NCBI GenBank assembly: GCA_019649035.1
Contig: BMAT01004790.1
Coordinates: 104,663 to 168,662 of the forward strand
Source: Elysia marginata
Lineage: Eukaryota; Mollusca; Gastropoda; Plakobranchidae
Reading direction: 5' to 3'
DNA length: 64,000 nt
This document shows positions 1 to 10,113 of this stretch, piece by piece. The notes under the pieces were generated by a model, which was not told where the DNA came from, searched no databases, and saw nothing but the letters and a program-made list of their open reading frames with translations. Positions within the stretch are counted from its first letter, which is position 1. Each line of letters begins with the position of its first letter. The position numbers were made by a program, and so were the translations under genes.

Positions 1-375
1 CTGTGGTGTTTTTTGCACCGAGAGCCCGGCACATATTAACAATAGACCTACTGTCCCTGATTTTTGGAACACCCCCAAAATCTGTTGCAAAAATACTGAC
101 CTTTCGCTTGCAGAAAAACAGGTCAAGTCAAATAGAGAAGTAGGCACACCATATTGCTCCAAAAAGTAGGTCAAGCTGATAGCTATCTTTTTTATATTGA
201 TATTCCCCTTTACGATAAATTCGCTGTCAGTTAAGTTTGGCACATTGACAAAAAGGATTCGCAAAATAGAAGTTGTATTGATAAATTGACTTTCGGTATA
301 CCATAGCGACACCTTATGTATTGCAATAGCCTGATACTTAATCCGGTGACTATTGTTTTTTCTGCAAAGAATATG
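1..375 (-). CDS. Unidentified open frame truncated by the left edge
   Basis: A minus-strand frame stays open for 125 codons from just after a TAA at 378-376 to the window edge, so the C-terminus lies outside. It has no ATG; a short ATG frame (391-350, beginning MERFVTYSLQKK) runs into it across a six-base A run (356-361), so the gene may be frameshifted, or it may use a GTG or TTG inside. Readable pieces include LFVNVPNLTDSEF and YFLEQYGVPTSLFDLTCF. A second minus frame is open for the last 42 codons and also looks protein-like, so the true frame is not certain. I do not recognise a family. Confidence 0.3.
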
Positions 376-545
376 TTACAAATCGCTCCATTTCCTCTGT
401 AGATAGCTAATTCTATGTCTATTCTAGACCTATATCTCTAGGAAGTATTTTTTAAGGGCAGGGGGTTTTTAAAATTCTTGTCTTTTTTCCCCTCCCATTT
501 GTCGTAATTACTATGAACTTTATCCTATTTATTTAGGAGTTCTTT

Positions 546-1211
546 TTAAGCTAACTTAAATCCCCTTGTCATATCTTGTCTTGGGCTTGGACCTGCGAGT
601 TTTTCTACACGAAAGCCTACCTCTTTCATAGTATTTCTCACGCTAGTTTTGGATGCATAGGTTAACAGTAACCCTTTTCGGTCAAGAGCTTTATACATTT
701 TTGAAAAAATAATATCTGTCCACAACTGCGGTTGTACCCTCTCACAAAATGCATCAAAGTAAATGATATCAAAACAACTAGCATACTGTATTTCTTCAAT
801 ATGATCTAATCTTTTGTTAAAGCTAAAGTGGGCATTTAGAATATGGATTTTGTCCCAATCACACTTGTGGAGGGTTTCAAAAGTTTTTCTGTGAAAAGAT
901 GCGCTCAACAATTCCGGATAGTTGAGTTGTACTGCTTTTTGGAGAGGGATTGGGAACGCCTCTACACTTTCATAAAGCACCTTTTTTTTACACCTAATAG
1001 CCTCTAAAAAGGTAACAAAAGCATTGAGCCCGGTACCAAAGCCTATCTCTAAAATTCTAATATGCTTCTTTTCAAAAAGCGAAAACCCCCTTTTGATATA
1101 AATGTGATATGCCTCCTTTATCGCTCCTGCTTTGGAGTGGTAGGTTTCTTCCAAATCCTCTATTTGTAGGGAATGAGAACCGTCCTTAGTCGTTATGATG
1201 GTTGTTTTCAA
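546..1211 (-). CDS. mnmD: tRNA 5-methylaminomethyl-2-thiouridine methyltransferase, MnmD type
   Basis: A 221-residue SAM-dependent methyltransferase of the stand-alone MnmD / DUF752 family, corresponding to the N-terminal half of E. coli MnmC; it should make the last methylation of mnm5(s2)U at the tRNA wobble position. The SAM-binding glycine motif is LEIGFGTGLNAF at residues 54-65, and the family's acidic motif followed by Pro-x-Leu-Trp is seen as DIIYFDAFCE (148-157) with PQLW at 161-164. No FAD oxidase domain follows, as expected for the short form. Its ATG lies inside the end of the upstream transporter gene (26-base overlap, same strand), so the two are probably cotranscribed and translationally coupled. 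Confidence 0.8.
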   Translation of the reverse strand: MKTTIITTKDGSHSLQIEDLEETYHSKAGAIKEAYHIYIKRGFSLFEKKHIRILEIGFGTGLNAFVTFLEAIRCKKKVLYESVEAFPIPLQKAVQLNYPELLSASFHRKTFETLHKCDWDKIHILNAHFSFNKRLDHIEEIQYASCFDIIYFDAFCERVQPQLWTDIIFSKMYKALDRKGLLLTYASKTSVRNTMKEVGFRVEKLAGPSPRQDMTRGFKLA

Positions 1212-2532
1212 TATTTTTTGGTACTCTAAACAAGAGGATAATACCTGCCAGAAAAAATACAGACAAAAACATGACCGAATTACGCATACTTCCTGTTACT
1301 TGGTCTACAACGCCATAAATAGCCATGCCGAAAACCGTGCCTATCTTCTCCGAAACATCGTAAAAACTAAAAAATGAAGTGCTGTCTTCAGTTTGAGGCA
1401 GTAACTTGGAATATGTAGATCGAGACAGGGACTGTATCCCCCCCATAACAAGCCCCACAACCAATGCCACTATGTAAAATTGAGTAGGAGTAGAAATAAA
1501 AAAAGCATAGCCACATGCACACATCCAAATAATATTTAGGATAATAAGTGTGGGGATATTCCCAATAGATTTTGAGCTTCTAGCGGTAAGGAAAGCCCCA
1601 AAAATGGCGACAATTTGTATAAGCAGTATACTCACAATAAGTCCCATAGTTTTTTCTTCTGAAGAACCCCAAGATATTTCTTGCTCCCCAAAATAAGTAG
1701 CGATGAGCATCACCGTTTGGACGGAAGTACTGTAGATAAAAAACGCGATTAGAAAGCCCTTTAGCTGTCTATTATCTTTGAGCTGAAACCACACATATTG
1801 TAACTCTTTAAAGCCTTTAAAAAATGAGTCAAACCCGATTTTCTTTTCTTTCTTCACACCTTTTGGCAGTATAAAAAATGGGATTTGGCTAAAGACAATC
1901 CACCACACTCCCACCGTGATAAAGCATATCCGCATCGCGTGAATGGAAGTATGCGCTTTGTCTCCCATAAATCCGTAGAAAGAGGGAAACATGATCATAG
2001 AAAGGTTAAATATCAAAAGCACAATAGAGCCTATATAACCGAGTGCAAAACCCTTTGCACTGGCATAATCTTGCTGCGCTTTAAAGGCTATATCGGGCAA
2101 ATAGGAATTATAAAATACAAGACTCCCCCAAAACCCAACTATCGCCAAAAAATAAAACGAAAAACTTGTAATCAAATAACTGATGTCAAAGCTGTAAAGA
2201 GCAATGCAACCCAATGCCCCTAGATAGCAGAAGCATTTCATAAAGATTTTTTTGTTACCTACATAATCTGCCACACCAGAAAGAAAGGGCGAAAGCACAG
2301 ACACAAAAAGAAAAGCCAACGCAGTTACCAAGGTAATAAGGGCAGAGTACTTAAAATCTATTCCCGCAATATTCACAGAAGATAGCCCCTCCATACGGAA
2401 AAGAGCCGTGTAAAAAATAGGAAAAATAGTAGACGAGATAACCAACGGATAGACAGAATTTGCCCAGTCGTAGAAAGCCCACCCTCGGATGAGATTTTTA
2501 TGTCCCTTTTGGTAAACAGACCTTTTTATCAT
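1186..2532 (-). CDS. UMF1 / Atg22-like MFS transporter
   Basis: A 448-residue integral membrane protein with about 12 hydrophobic segments. The N-terminal RGWAFYDWANSVYPLVI and the FLSGVADYVGNKK loop are hallmarks of the UMF1 family of the major facilitator superfamily (Atg22-like permeases); the substrate is unknown and efflux of amino acids or similar small molecules is only an analogy with yeast Atg22. The open frame extends to a TTG at 2565, but that TTG lies within a -7 box (TAGATTTG, 2570-2563), so the ATG at 2532 is taken as the start. Divergent from gcvH and overlapping mnmD downstream. Confidence 0.8.
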   Translation of the reverse strand: MIKRSVYQKGHKNLIRGWAFYDWANSVYPLVISSTIFPIFYTALFRMEGLSSVNIAGIDFKYSALITLVTALAFLFVSVLSPFLSGVADYVGNKKIFMKCFCYLGALGCIALYSFDISYLITSFSFYFLAIVGFWGSLVFYNSYLPDIAFKAQQDYASAKGFALGYIGSIVLLIFNLSMIMFPSFYGFMGDKAHTSIHAMRICFITVGVWWIVFSQIPFFILPKGVKKEKKIGFDSFFKGFKELQYVWFQLKDNRQLKGFLIAFFIYSTSVQTVMLIATYFGEQEISWGSSEEKTMGLIVSILLIQIVAIFGAFLTARSSKSIGNIPTLIILNIIWMCACGYAFFISTPTQFYIVALVVGLVMGGIQSLSRSTYSKLLPQTEDSTSFFSFYDVSEKIGTVFGMAIYGVVDQVTGSMRNSVMFLSVFFLAGIILLFRVPKNIENNHHND

Positions 2533-2562
2533 AAAAATGGACGAGTTGTCAGCTTGAATCAA

Positions 2563-2570
2563 CAAATCTA
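2563..2570 (-). promoter_or_regulatory. -7 promoter box (TAGATTTG) for the UMF1-mnmD pair
   Basis: TAGATTTG matches the Bacteroidota TAnnTTTG -7 element and lies 31 bases upstream of the ATG at 2532. It mirrors an identical box facing gcvH about 80 bases away. It excludes the TTG at 2565 as start. Confidence 0.6.
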
Positions 2571-2651
2571 AAAATTAAATTGTGAATACCTTAACTAATA
2601 TTAAAAACGCTATAGTCTATTTTTTAGATTAATTTTTTGAACGAAAAACCA

Positions 2652-2659
2652 TAGATTTG
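2652..2659 (+). promoter_or_regulatory. -7 promoter box (TAGATTTG) for gcvH-gcvT-holA
   Basis: TAGATTTG ends 19 bases upstream of the gcvH ATG. It contains the TTG (2657) at which the longest open frame would start, so that TTG is unlikely to be used. Confidence 0.6.
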
Positions 2660-2677
2660 CCAGTTATATATCCGAAT

Positions 2678-3058
2678 ATGACTATATTAGATGATTTAAA
2701 ATACTCGAAAGACCACGAATGGGTCAGGATGGAGGCTAATGTGGCTACCATTGGGATTACGGATTTTGCGCAGAGCGAATTGGGAGATATTGTTTATATA
2801 GAAGTAGAAGCCGTTGGTGAGATTTTGGAGACAGGTGATATCTTCGGGAGTGTAGAAGCGGTGAAAGCTGTGTCGGATTTGTTTTTGCCTGTGTCGGGGA
2901 AAATTTTAGAGTTTAATGAAGCTATTAACGACAGCCCCGATAAAGTGAATAGAGACCCCTACGGAGAAGGCTGGATAATAAAGGTAGAAATTGAAACGAA
3001 AGAAAATGTGAGTAACTTACTCTCTGCTGAATCGTATAAAGAACTCATCGGTGCTTAA
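2678..3058 (+). CDS. gcvH: Glycine cleavage system H protein
   Basis: A 126-residue lipoyl carrier that shuttles the aminomethyl group between the P, T and L proteins of the glycine cleavage system. The lipoylated lysine is K63 in the context SVEAVKAVSD, and the downstream motif INDSPDKVNRDPYGEGW is characteristic. The ATG at 2678 is chosen over the TTG at 2657 because the latter sits in the promoter box and because residues from MTILDDLKYSKDHEW align with the family start. gcvT follows after 12 bases; gcvP and the L protein gene are not in this window. Confidence 0.95.
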   Translation: MTILDDLKYSKDHEWVRMEANVATIGITDFAQSELGDIVYIEVEAVGEILETGDIFGSVEAVKAVSDLFLPVSGKILEFNEAINDSPDKVNRDPYGEGWIIKVEIETKENVSNLLSAESYKELIGA

Positions 3059-3070
3059 ATTGTACTCAAA

Positions 3071-4153
3071 TTGTATTTAAAAAGCACCCCGCTTGTCAAA
3101 ATTCACAAAAGTCTGGGGGCAAAAATGGTTGCCTTTGCTGGCTATGAGATGCCTGTACGATATGACAGTATCATTGCTGAACACCACTGTGTTCGTGAAA
3201 ATGTAGGGGTTTTCGATATTTCCCATATGGGAGAGTTTTTGGTAGAGGGTGGAAGGGCTTTGGACCTTCTCAGGTCAATCCTTACAAATGATCCCGAAGG
3301 CCTAAAAGTGGGTAAAGCGATGTACAGTTGTATGACCAATGAACAGGGTGGAATAGTTGATGATTTGGTTGTTTATCAAATAGATACAGAAAAATATATG
3401 CTTGTGGTCAACGCGGCCAATATAGACAAGGGCGTGAACTGGATTTCCCAAAAAAACACGATGGGGGCAAACCTCAAGAATGTATCTGATGACATGGGAC
3501 TTTTGGCCATTCAAGGTCCTAATGCCACCCAACTTTTGGAAAATCTAACTGATGTCCCCTTGGCTGATATTCCTTTTTACCATTTCACTATCGGCTCTAT
3601 TTGTAGCATTGCCGATGTGATTATTTCTGCTACAGGATATACTGGTAGCGGTGGATTTGAACTCTATTGCAAGAGCGAGGACTTGAATACACTTTGGAAT
3701 AACATATTTGAAGAAGGTAAAAGTCTAAAAGTCAAACCCATTGGCTTGGCGGCAAGAGACACGCTAAGATTGGAAAAAGGCTACTGTCTTTATGGAAATG
3801 ATATTGACGACACCACCTCACCCATAGAAGCGGGACTGGGTTGGGTGACAAAGTTTAACCACCCTTTTACTGCTAGTTCTATATTGAAGATACAAAAGGA
3901 TAAGGGTAGCCGAAGTAAGTTAGTAGGTTTTGAGATGCTTGAAAAAAGCATTCCCCGAAAGGGCTACCCCATTTTAGACGAAAACGGATATGAAGTGGGA
4001 CATGTAACTAGTGGCAACCTGTCTCCATCCACCGGGAAGCACATTGGTATGGGGTATGTGCAAACAGCTCTCTCTAAACCTGAAACGAAAATATATATTG
4101 GCATAAGAAAAGAAAAAATAGTTGCCAAAGTAGTAAAACTGCCGTTTTTATAA
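3071..4153 (+). CDS. gcvT: Glycine cleavage system T protein (aminomethyltransferase)
   Basis: A 360-residue tetrahydrofolate-dependent aminomethyltransferase releasing ammonia and forming methylene-THF. LGAKMVAFAGYEMPVRY and FDISHMGEF near the N-terminus, then ARDTLRLEKGYCLYGND and the C-terminal barrel domain, give full family length. The start is a TTG at 3071; no ATG is near, and the residues that follow (YLKSTPL) align with the normal start of the family. Directly after gcvH and six bases before holA, so one transcript is likely. Confidence 0.95.
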   Translation: MYLKSTPLVKIHKSLGAKMVAFAGYEMPVRYDSIIAEHHCVRENVGVFDISHMGEFLVEGGRALDLLRSILTNDPEGLKVGKAMYSCMTNEQGGIVDDLVVYQIDTEKYMLVVNAANIDKGVNWISQKNTMGANLKNVSDDMGLLAIQGPNATQLLENLTDVPLADIPFYHFTIGSICSIADVIISATGYTGSGGFELYCKSEDLNTLWNNIFEEGKSLKVKPIGLAARDTLRLEKGYCLYGNDIDDTTSPIEAGLGWVTKFNHPFTASSILKIQKDKGSRSKLVGFEMLEKSIPRKGYPILDENGYEVGHVTSGNLSPSTGKHIGMGYVQTALSKPETKIYIGIRKEKIVAKVVKLPFL

Positions 4154-4159
4154 CTCTCT

Positions 4160-5173
4160 ATGGAGCGGGCTGATAAAATATTAGCTGAAATTAAAGAGGG
4201 AAAGCTAAAGTCCATCTACTTCCTAATGGGGGAAGAGCCTTACTTTATAGATAAAATATCCAACTATATAGAGCATAACCTCCTGACAGAAGAGGAAAAA
4301 GGCTTTGACCAAACAGTTGTCTATGGTGATGATACAGATATTGATGCCATCATGATTATGGCTAGTCGCTACCCGTTAGTCGCTAAAAATCAAGTAATTA
4401 TAGTAAGGGAAGCGCAAAGGCTAGCCATGTCCATAGAACAACTTTCCAGTTATGTTGAGAAAGCCATACCGCAAACAGTTCTCGTGATTTGCTACAAACA
4501 CAAAACTATAGACAAACGAAAAAAACTCTACAAAGCACTACAAAAAAAGGGGGTCATATTGGAAAGCAAAAAACTCTATGAGCATCAGGTATCTGCTTGG
4601 ATAAAGCGATATATTCACTCTTTAAACTATCAAATAGATGAAATTTCTGTGCAGTTGCTCTCAGAAAGTCTCGGTTCGGATATCTCAAAAATTGAAGGAG
4701 AAATAAAAAAACTTACCCTCATACTTCCTAAAAATGGGTGCATTACGACAACGCTGATAGAGAAATATATCGGAATAAGCAAAAAGTACAACAACTTTGA
4801 GCTAAGACGCTCCTTATCCTGCGATGATGTCCCCAAAGTGTACAAGATTTGCCAATATTTCTCACAAAATCCGAAGGAAAATCCCATTGTCGTAACCTTA
4901 TCTGTGCTGTATAACTTTTTTTCTCAAATCTTAAAATATCATGGTTTGACAGACAAGACAAAGGGTAATATCTCGAAGATACTAGGTGTAAATCCATTTT
5001 TTGTAGGGGAAATAAAACAGGCTGCAAGCTTATATCCGATGAGACAAATAAGCTATATAATAGATACTATAAGGAATATAGATAACAAAAGTAAAGGCAT
5101 AGAAGCCACTCCAACACCCCATTATGAACTATTAAAAGAGCTTGTTTTAAATATCCTTATCAGGAGGGCTTAA
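4160..5173 (+). CDS. holA: DNA polymerase III delta subunit
   Basis: A 337-residue clamp-loader delta subunit, which opens the beta sliding clamp. The N-terminal KLKSIYFLMGEEPYFIDKI is the degenerate nucleotide-binding start typical of HolA; the helical collar domain near residue 200-330 (LRRSLSCDDVPKVYKICQYF) is present. Length is normal. It is the last gene of the gcvH-gcvT-holA run; there is no functional link with glycine cleavage. Confidence 0.85.
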   Translation: MERADKILAEIKEGKLKSIYFLMGEEPYFIDKISNYIEHNLLTEEEKGFDQTVVYGDDTDIDAIMIMASRYPLVAKNQVIIVREAQRLAMSIEQLSSYVEKAIPQTVLVICYKHKTIDKRKKLYKALQKKGVILESKKLYEHQVSAWIKRYIHSLNYQIDEISVQLLSESLGSDISKIEGEIKKLTLILPKNGCITTTLIEKYIGISKKYNNFELRRSLSCDDVPKVYKICQYFSQNPKENPIVVTLSVLYNFFSQILKYHGLTDKTKGNISKILGVNPFFVGEIKQAASLYPMRQISYIIDTIRNIDNKSKGIEATPTPHYELLKELVLNILIRRA

Positions 5174-5197
5174 GCCGTCTCATACGAAACTTTGTAT

Positions 5198-5232
5198 CAC
5201 TTTTTAAAAGTGAGTAATATGCCCTATCTTCG
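5198..5232 (+). promoter_or_regulatory. Promoter region of ridA-hemJ (TATCTTCG -7 box)
   Basis: TATCTTCG at 5225-5232 is a TAnnTTCG -7 box 24 bases before the ridA ATG. A 15-base near-perfect palindrome (CACTTTT-T-AAAAGTG, 5198-5212) sits about where the -33 element should be; it could be an operator or the end of the holA transcript. The loop is too short for a good terminator. Confidence 0.45.
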
Positions 5233-5256
5233 TCGGGTAAAATTTAAGAGGGATTT

Positions 5257-5637
5257 ATGAAAAAAATTATTACGACTAAAAATGCTCCCGAGCCTATAGG
5301 ACCCTATAGTCAGGCTGTTGTGTACAACCAAATAGTTTACACTTCGGGGCAAATAGCACTGAACCAAAAAAGTGGTGAACTGATAAATGATTCTATAGAA
5401 AAAGAGACCGAGCAGGTTATGGAAAATCTAAAGGCAGTCCTTATAGAGAGCGGAAGTGCGTTAGAAAAAGTCATAAAATCTTCCATTTTCATATCGGATA
5501 TGAATAATTTTTCTAAGGTAAACGAAGTCTACGGAAAGTATTTTCAGAGTGAAATAGCCCCCGCTAGGGAGACTGTAGAAGTAGCCAACCTTCCAAAGTT
5601 TGTAAATGTCGAAATATCCATGATTGCACACCTTTAG
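5257..5637 (+). CDS. ridA: RidA family enamine/imine deaminase
   Basis: A 126-residue YjgF/YER057c/UK114 (Rid) protein that hydrolyses reactive 2-aminoacrylate and related imines formed by PLP enzymes. The signature IGPYSQAVV (residues 14-22) and the conserved arginine in APARETVEVANLPK are present, which marks the active RidA subfamily. Usual length. hemJ follows after 26 bases on the same strand. Confidence 0.92.
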   Translation: MKKIITTKNAPEPIGPYSQAVVYNQIVYTSGQIALNQKSGELINDSIEKETEQVMENLKAVLIESGSALEKVIKSSIFISDMNNFSKVNEVYGKYFQSEIAPARETVEVANLPKFVNVEISMIAHL

Positions 5638-5663
5638 CCAAAAAGGGAAATGCTTCTTTAGGA

Positions 5664-6218
5664 GTGGGAGAATATTATAACTACATTAAGGCTCTTCACA
5701 TTATCTTCGTAATCACTTGGTTTGCAGGGTTGTTCTATATGCCAAGACTTTTTGTCTACATCATAGAAGCCTCAAAAAAAACATCTAAAGAAAAAGACAT
5801 CTTGACAAAGCAATTACTCATCATGGCAGATAGACTATGGCATATTATTACACTCCCCTCCTCAATATTGGCAGTTGGCTTTGGGATATGGCTAATAGTG
5901 ATCACTCCCGAATGGCTAAAAATGGGCTGGATGCATATCAAACTTACATTCGTTATATTACTGATAATCTATCACTTCAAAACTTATGGTATATTCAAAT
6001 CCCTACAGGAAGGACGGTGCAAAAAAAGTGCTATGTATATGCGATTTTGGAATGAAGGTGCCACAATATTCTTAATTGCCATTGTGTTTTTAGCCGTATC
6101 GAAAAATCAGATAAGTTGGCTTTGGGGTATTTTTGGAATATTGGGACTGGGTATTTTATTGGTCATTTTTATAAATCTCTACAAAAATAGGAGAGCAAAT
6201 AGAAAGGAACAGGTTTAA
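5664..6218 (+). CDS. hemJ: Protoporphyrinogen IX oxidase HemJ
   Basis: A 184-residue inner-membrane protein of the UPF0093/HemJ family, which oxidises protoporphyrinogen IX in haem synthesis in bacteria without HemG or HemY. Four or five hydrophobic segments are seen, with the family histidine in KALHIIFVITWFAGLFY near the N-terminus and the conserved LWHIITLPSS segment. The start is a GTG at 5664. The C-terminal 20 or so residues are basic and probably cytoplasmic. Confidence 0.85.
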   Translation: MGEYYNYIKALHIIFVITWFAGLFYMPRLFVYIIEASKKTSKEKDILTKQLLIMADRLWHIITLPSSILAVGFGIWLIVITPEWLKMGWMHIKLTFVILLIIYHFKTYGIFKSLQEGRCKKSAMYMRFWNEGATIFLIAIVFLAVSKNQISWLWGIFGILGLGILLVIFINLYKNRRANRKEQV

Positions 6219-6219
6219 A

Positions 6220-6254
6220 CCCTCAATGTTGATAAATCTACACTTATTTGAGGG
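6220..6254 (+). terminator. Hairpin downstream of hemJ
   Basis: CCCTCAA (6220-6226) and TTGAGGG (6248-6254) form a perfect 7-bp stem with a 21-base loop just after the hemJ stop. No clear U tract follows, so this may be a weak terminator or mRNA end. Confidence 0.35.
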
Positions 6255-6281
6255 CTTCTCTACTTCATATTTGTGGCGTAA

Positions 6282-8261
<1,980 letters not shown>

Positions 8262-8285
8262 ATAACACGCGAAGTAGAAATAAAA

Positions 8286-8293
8286 TAATTTTG
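8286..8293 (+). promoter_or_regulatory. -7 promoter box (TAATTTTG) for mdh
   Basis: TAATTTTG fits TAnnTTTG and lies 31 bases before the mdh ATG. Confidence 0.45.
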
Positions 8294-8324
8294 GTATGAG
8301 TCTAGTTTTTAAATTCAATAAATT

Positions 8325-9260
8325 ATGAAAGTTACAATAGTAGGAGCAGGAAATGTCGGTGCCACTTGTGCAGATGTTATTGCCTTTAAAAGAATAGCTT
8401 CAGAGATTGTTATATTAGACATAAAGGAAGGACTTGCAGAGGGGAAAGCATTGGATATAAGCCAAACAGCCACCACTTTGGGCTTTAATACTAAAGTTTT
8501 GGGAACAACTAATGACTACAGCAGAACTGCTGATAGCGATGTTGTCGTGGTAACCTCTGGAATACCAAGAAAACCCGGTATGACAAGAGAAGAGCTTATA
8601 GGAATCAACGCTGGAATTGTAAAAACTGTCTGTAAGAACATCCTGCAACACTCTCCAAACACAACTATCGTAGTGGTTTCTAACCCTATGGACACCATGA
8701 CCTATTTGGCTCATAAAACTTTGGGACTTCCCAAAAATAAAATTATTGGAATGGGTGGTGCATTAGACAGCTCAAGATTTAAGACATACCTCTCTATAGC
8801 TTTAAGAAAACCTGCTAGTGATATTCATGGAATGGTTATCGGGGGACATGGAGACAGCACAATGATACCCCTCATAAGGTTAGCAACTTACAACGGTATG
8901 CAGGTATCAGAATTTTTATCAAAAGATGAACTGAAAAAAATTGCATCAGATACTATGGTTGGGGGGGCTACACTCACAAAACTCTTGGGTACTTCTGCAT
9001 GGTATGCTCCTGGAGCCTCAGTAGGATATTTAGTAGACAGTATCCTCAATAACCAAAAGAAGATCATTCCTTGCTCTGTACTTTTGGAAGGTGAATACGG
9101 ACAAGATGACATCTGTATAGGCGTGCCCACCGTAATAGGGAAGGATGGTGTAGAGGATATTTTAGATATTCAACTTAACAGTGAGGAACAAAAACTTTTT
9201 GAAAAAAGTGCACAAGCTGTGAGGAATATGAACAATGCTTTGGACAGTGTACTGAAGTGA
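8325..9260 (+). CDS. mdh: Malate dehydrogenase (LDH-like type)
   Basis: A 311-residue NAD-dependent malate dehydrogenase of the LDH-like group. The Rossmann motif VGAGNVG is at residues 6-12, the substrate arginines sit in SGIPRKPGMTREEL, and the catalytic histidine is in GGHGDSTMIPL (about 173). An arginine where lactate dehydrogenases carry glutamine in the mobile loop (PRKPGM) argues for malate. With fumC, sdhCAB and the PDH genes it gives part of the TCA cycle in this window. Confidence 0.93.
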   Translation: MKVTIVGAGNVGATCADVIAFKRIASEIVILDIKEGLAEGKALDISQTATTLGFNTKVLGTTNDYSRTADSDVVVVTSGIPRKPGMTREELIGINAGIVKTVCKNILQHSPNTTIVVVSNPMDTMTYLAHKTLGLPKNKIIGMGGALDSSRFKTYLSIALRKPASDIHGMVIGGHGDSTMIPLIRLATYNGMQVSEFLSKDELKKIASDTMVGGATLTKLLGTSAWYAPGASVGYLVDSILNNQKKIIPCSVLLEGEYGQDDICIGVPTVIGKDGVEDILDIQLNSEEQKLFEKSAQAVRNMNNALDSVLK

Positions 9261-9348
9261 AATCGTATTTCAACGAAAGCATGGTAATCATTCACACTGC
9301 GAAGATTATCCCATTGTTCTTTTTGTATATCTCTTTAGTCTGTACCCT

Positions 9349-10113
9349 TTGCAAAACAGAGTAGACCAATTATTTTCAAAAAATAAAAAGATACTATCCG
9401 TATACTTTACAGCGGGGTTCCCAAAATTGGAACACACTGTCAGCATTATTAAAAATTTAGAAAAAAGTGGGGTGGACCTTATTGAGGTGGGTTTACCTTT
9501 CAGTGATCCATTGGCAGATGGTCCCGTTATTCAAGAGAGTTCTGCGGTGGCTATAAAAAATGGAATGTCCTCTGAAGTACTTTTGGAACAACTTAAATAT
9601 ATACGGAAGGAAGTACATATACCCCTGATAATCATGGGGTATTTTAACCCCATCCTACAATATGGAGTAGATGTGTTTTGTCAAAAATGTTACCAAATAG
9701 GTATTGACGGGCTTATTATTCCCGATCTTCCCATAGATATTTATGAAAATGAATACCGTGAGTATTTTGAGAAATACAATCTCTATAATATTTTTCTCAT
9801 CACGCCACAGACCTGTGATAAACGGATAAAAAAAATAGATGCTACATCCAAAGGATTCATCTATATGGTTAGTGCTACAAGCACTACGGGGTCCAAAAAA
9901 AAAATTGGAAATGAACAACGCCATTACTTTCAGCGCATTAAAAAACTATCTCTAAAAAGCCACACTCTTGTCGGGTTTGGGATAAGTAACAAAGCGAGTT
10001 TCACGCAAGCAACGGAATTTAGTAATGGGGCTATTGTGGGAAGTGCCTTTATCAATTTCTTAAAGGAAAATCCAGTATCTGATGTAGGCTGTTTTGTGAA
10101 ACAATTTCTATGA
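9349..10113 (+). CDS. trpA: Tryptophan synthase alpha chain
   Basis: A 254-residue TIM-barrel alpha subunit that cleaves indole-3-glycerol phosphate to indole and glyceraldehyde 3-phosphate. The catalytic glutamate (E46) and aspartate (D57) lie in DLIEVGLPFSDPLADGP, and phosphate-binding loops (SATSTTGSKK, GFGISNK) are intact. The only plausible start is a TTG at 9349: the following QNRVDQLF aligns with the usual N-terminus. It is separated from other trp genes and instead overlaps manA by four bases (ATGA). Confidence 0.93.
   Translation: MQNRVDQLFSKNKKILSVYFTAGFPKLEHTVSIIKNLEKSGVDLIEVGLPFSDPLADGPVIQESSAVAIKNGMSSEVLLEQLKYIRKEVHIPLIIMGYFNPILQYGVDVFCQKCYQIGIDGLIIPDLPIDIYENEYREYFEKYNLYNIFLITPQTCDKRIKKIDATSKGFIYMVSATSTTGSKKKIGNEQRHYFQRIKKLSLKSHTLVGFGISNKASFTQATEFSNGAIVGSAFINFLKENPVSDVGCFVKQFL

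Noticed and set aside
1195-2223. Two plus-strand open frames (60 and 112 codons) inside the UMF1 gene
   Set aside because: They are antisense to a well-defined membrane protein and have no family cues.
8415-8714. 99-codon minus-strand frame within mdh
   Set aside because: Antisense shadow of a conserved enzyme; codon pattern follows the mdh frame.
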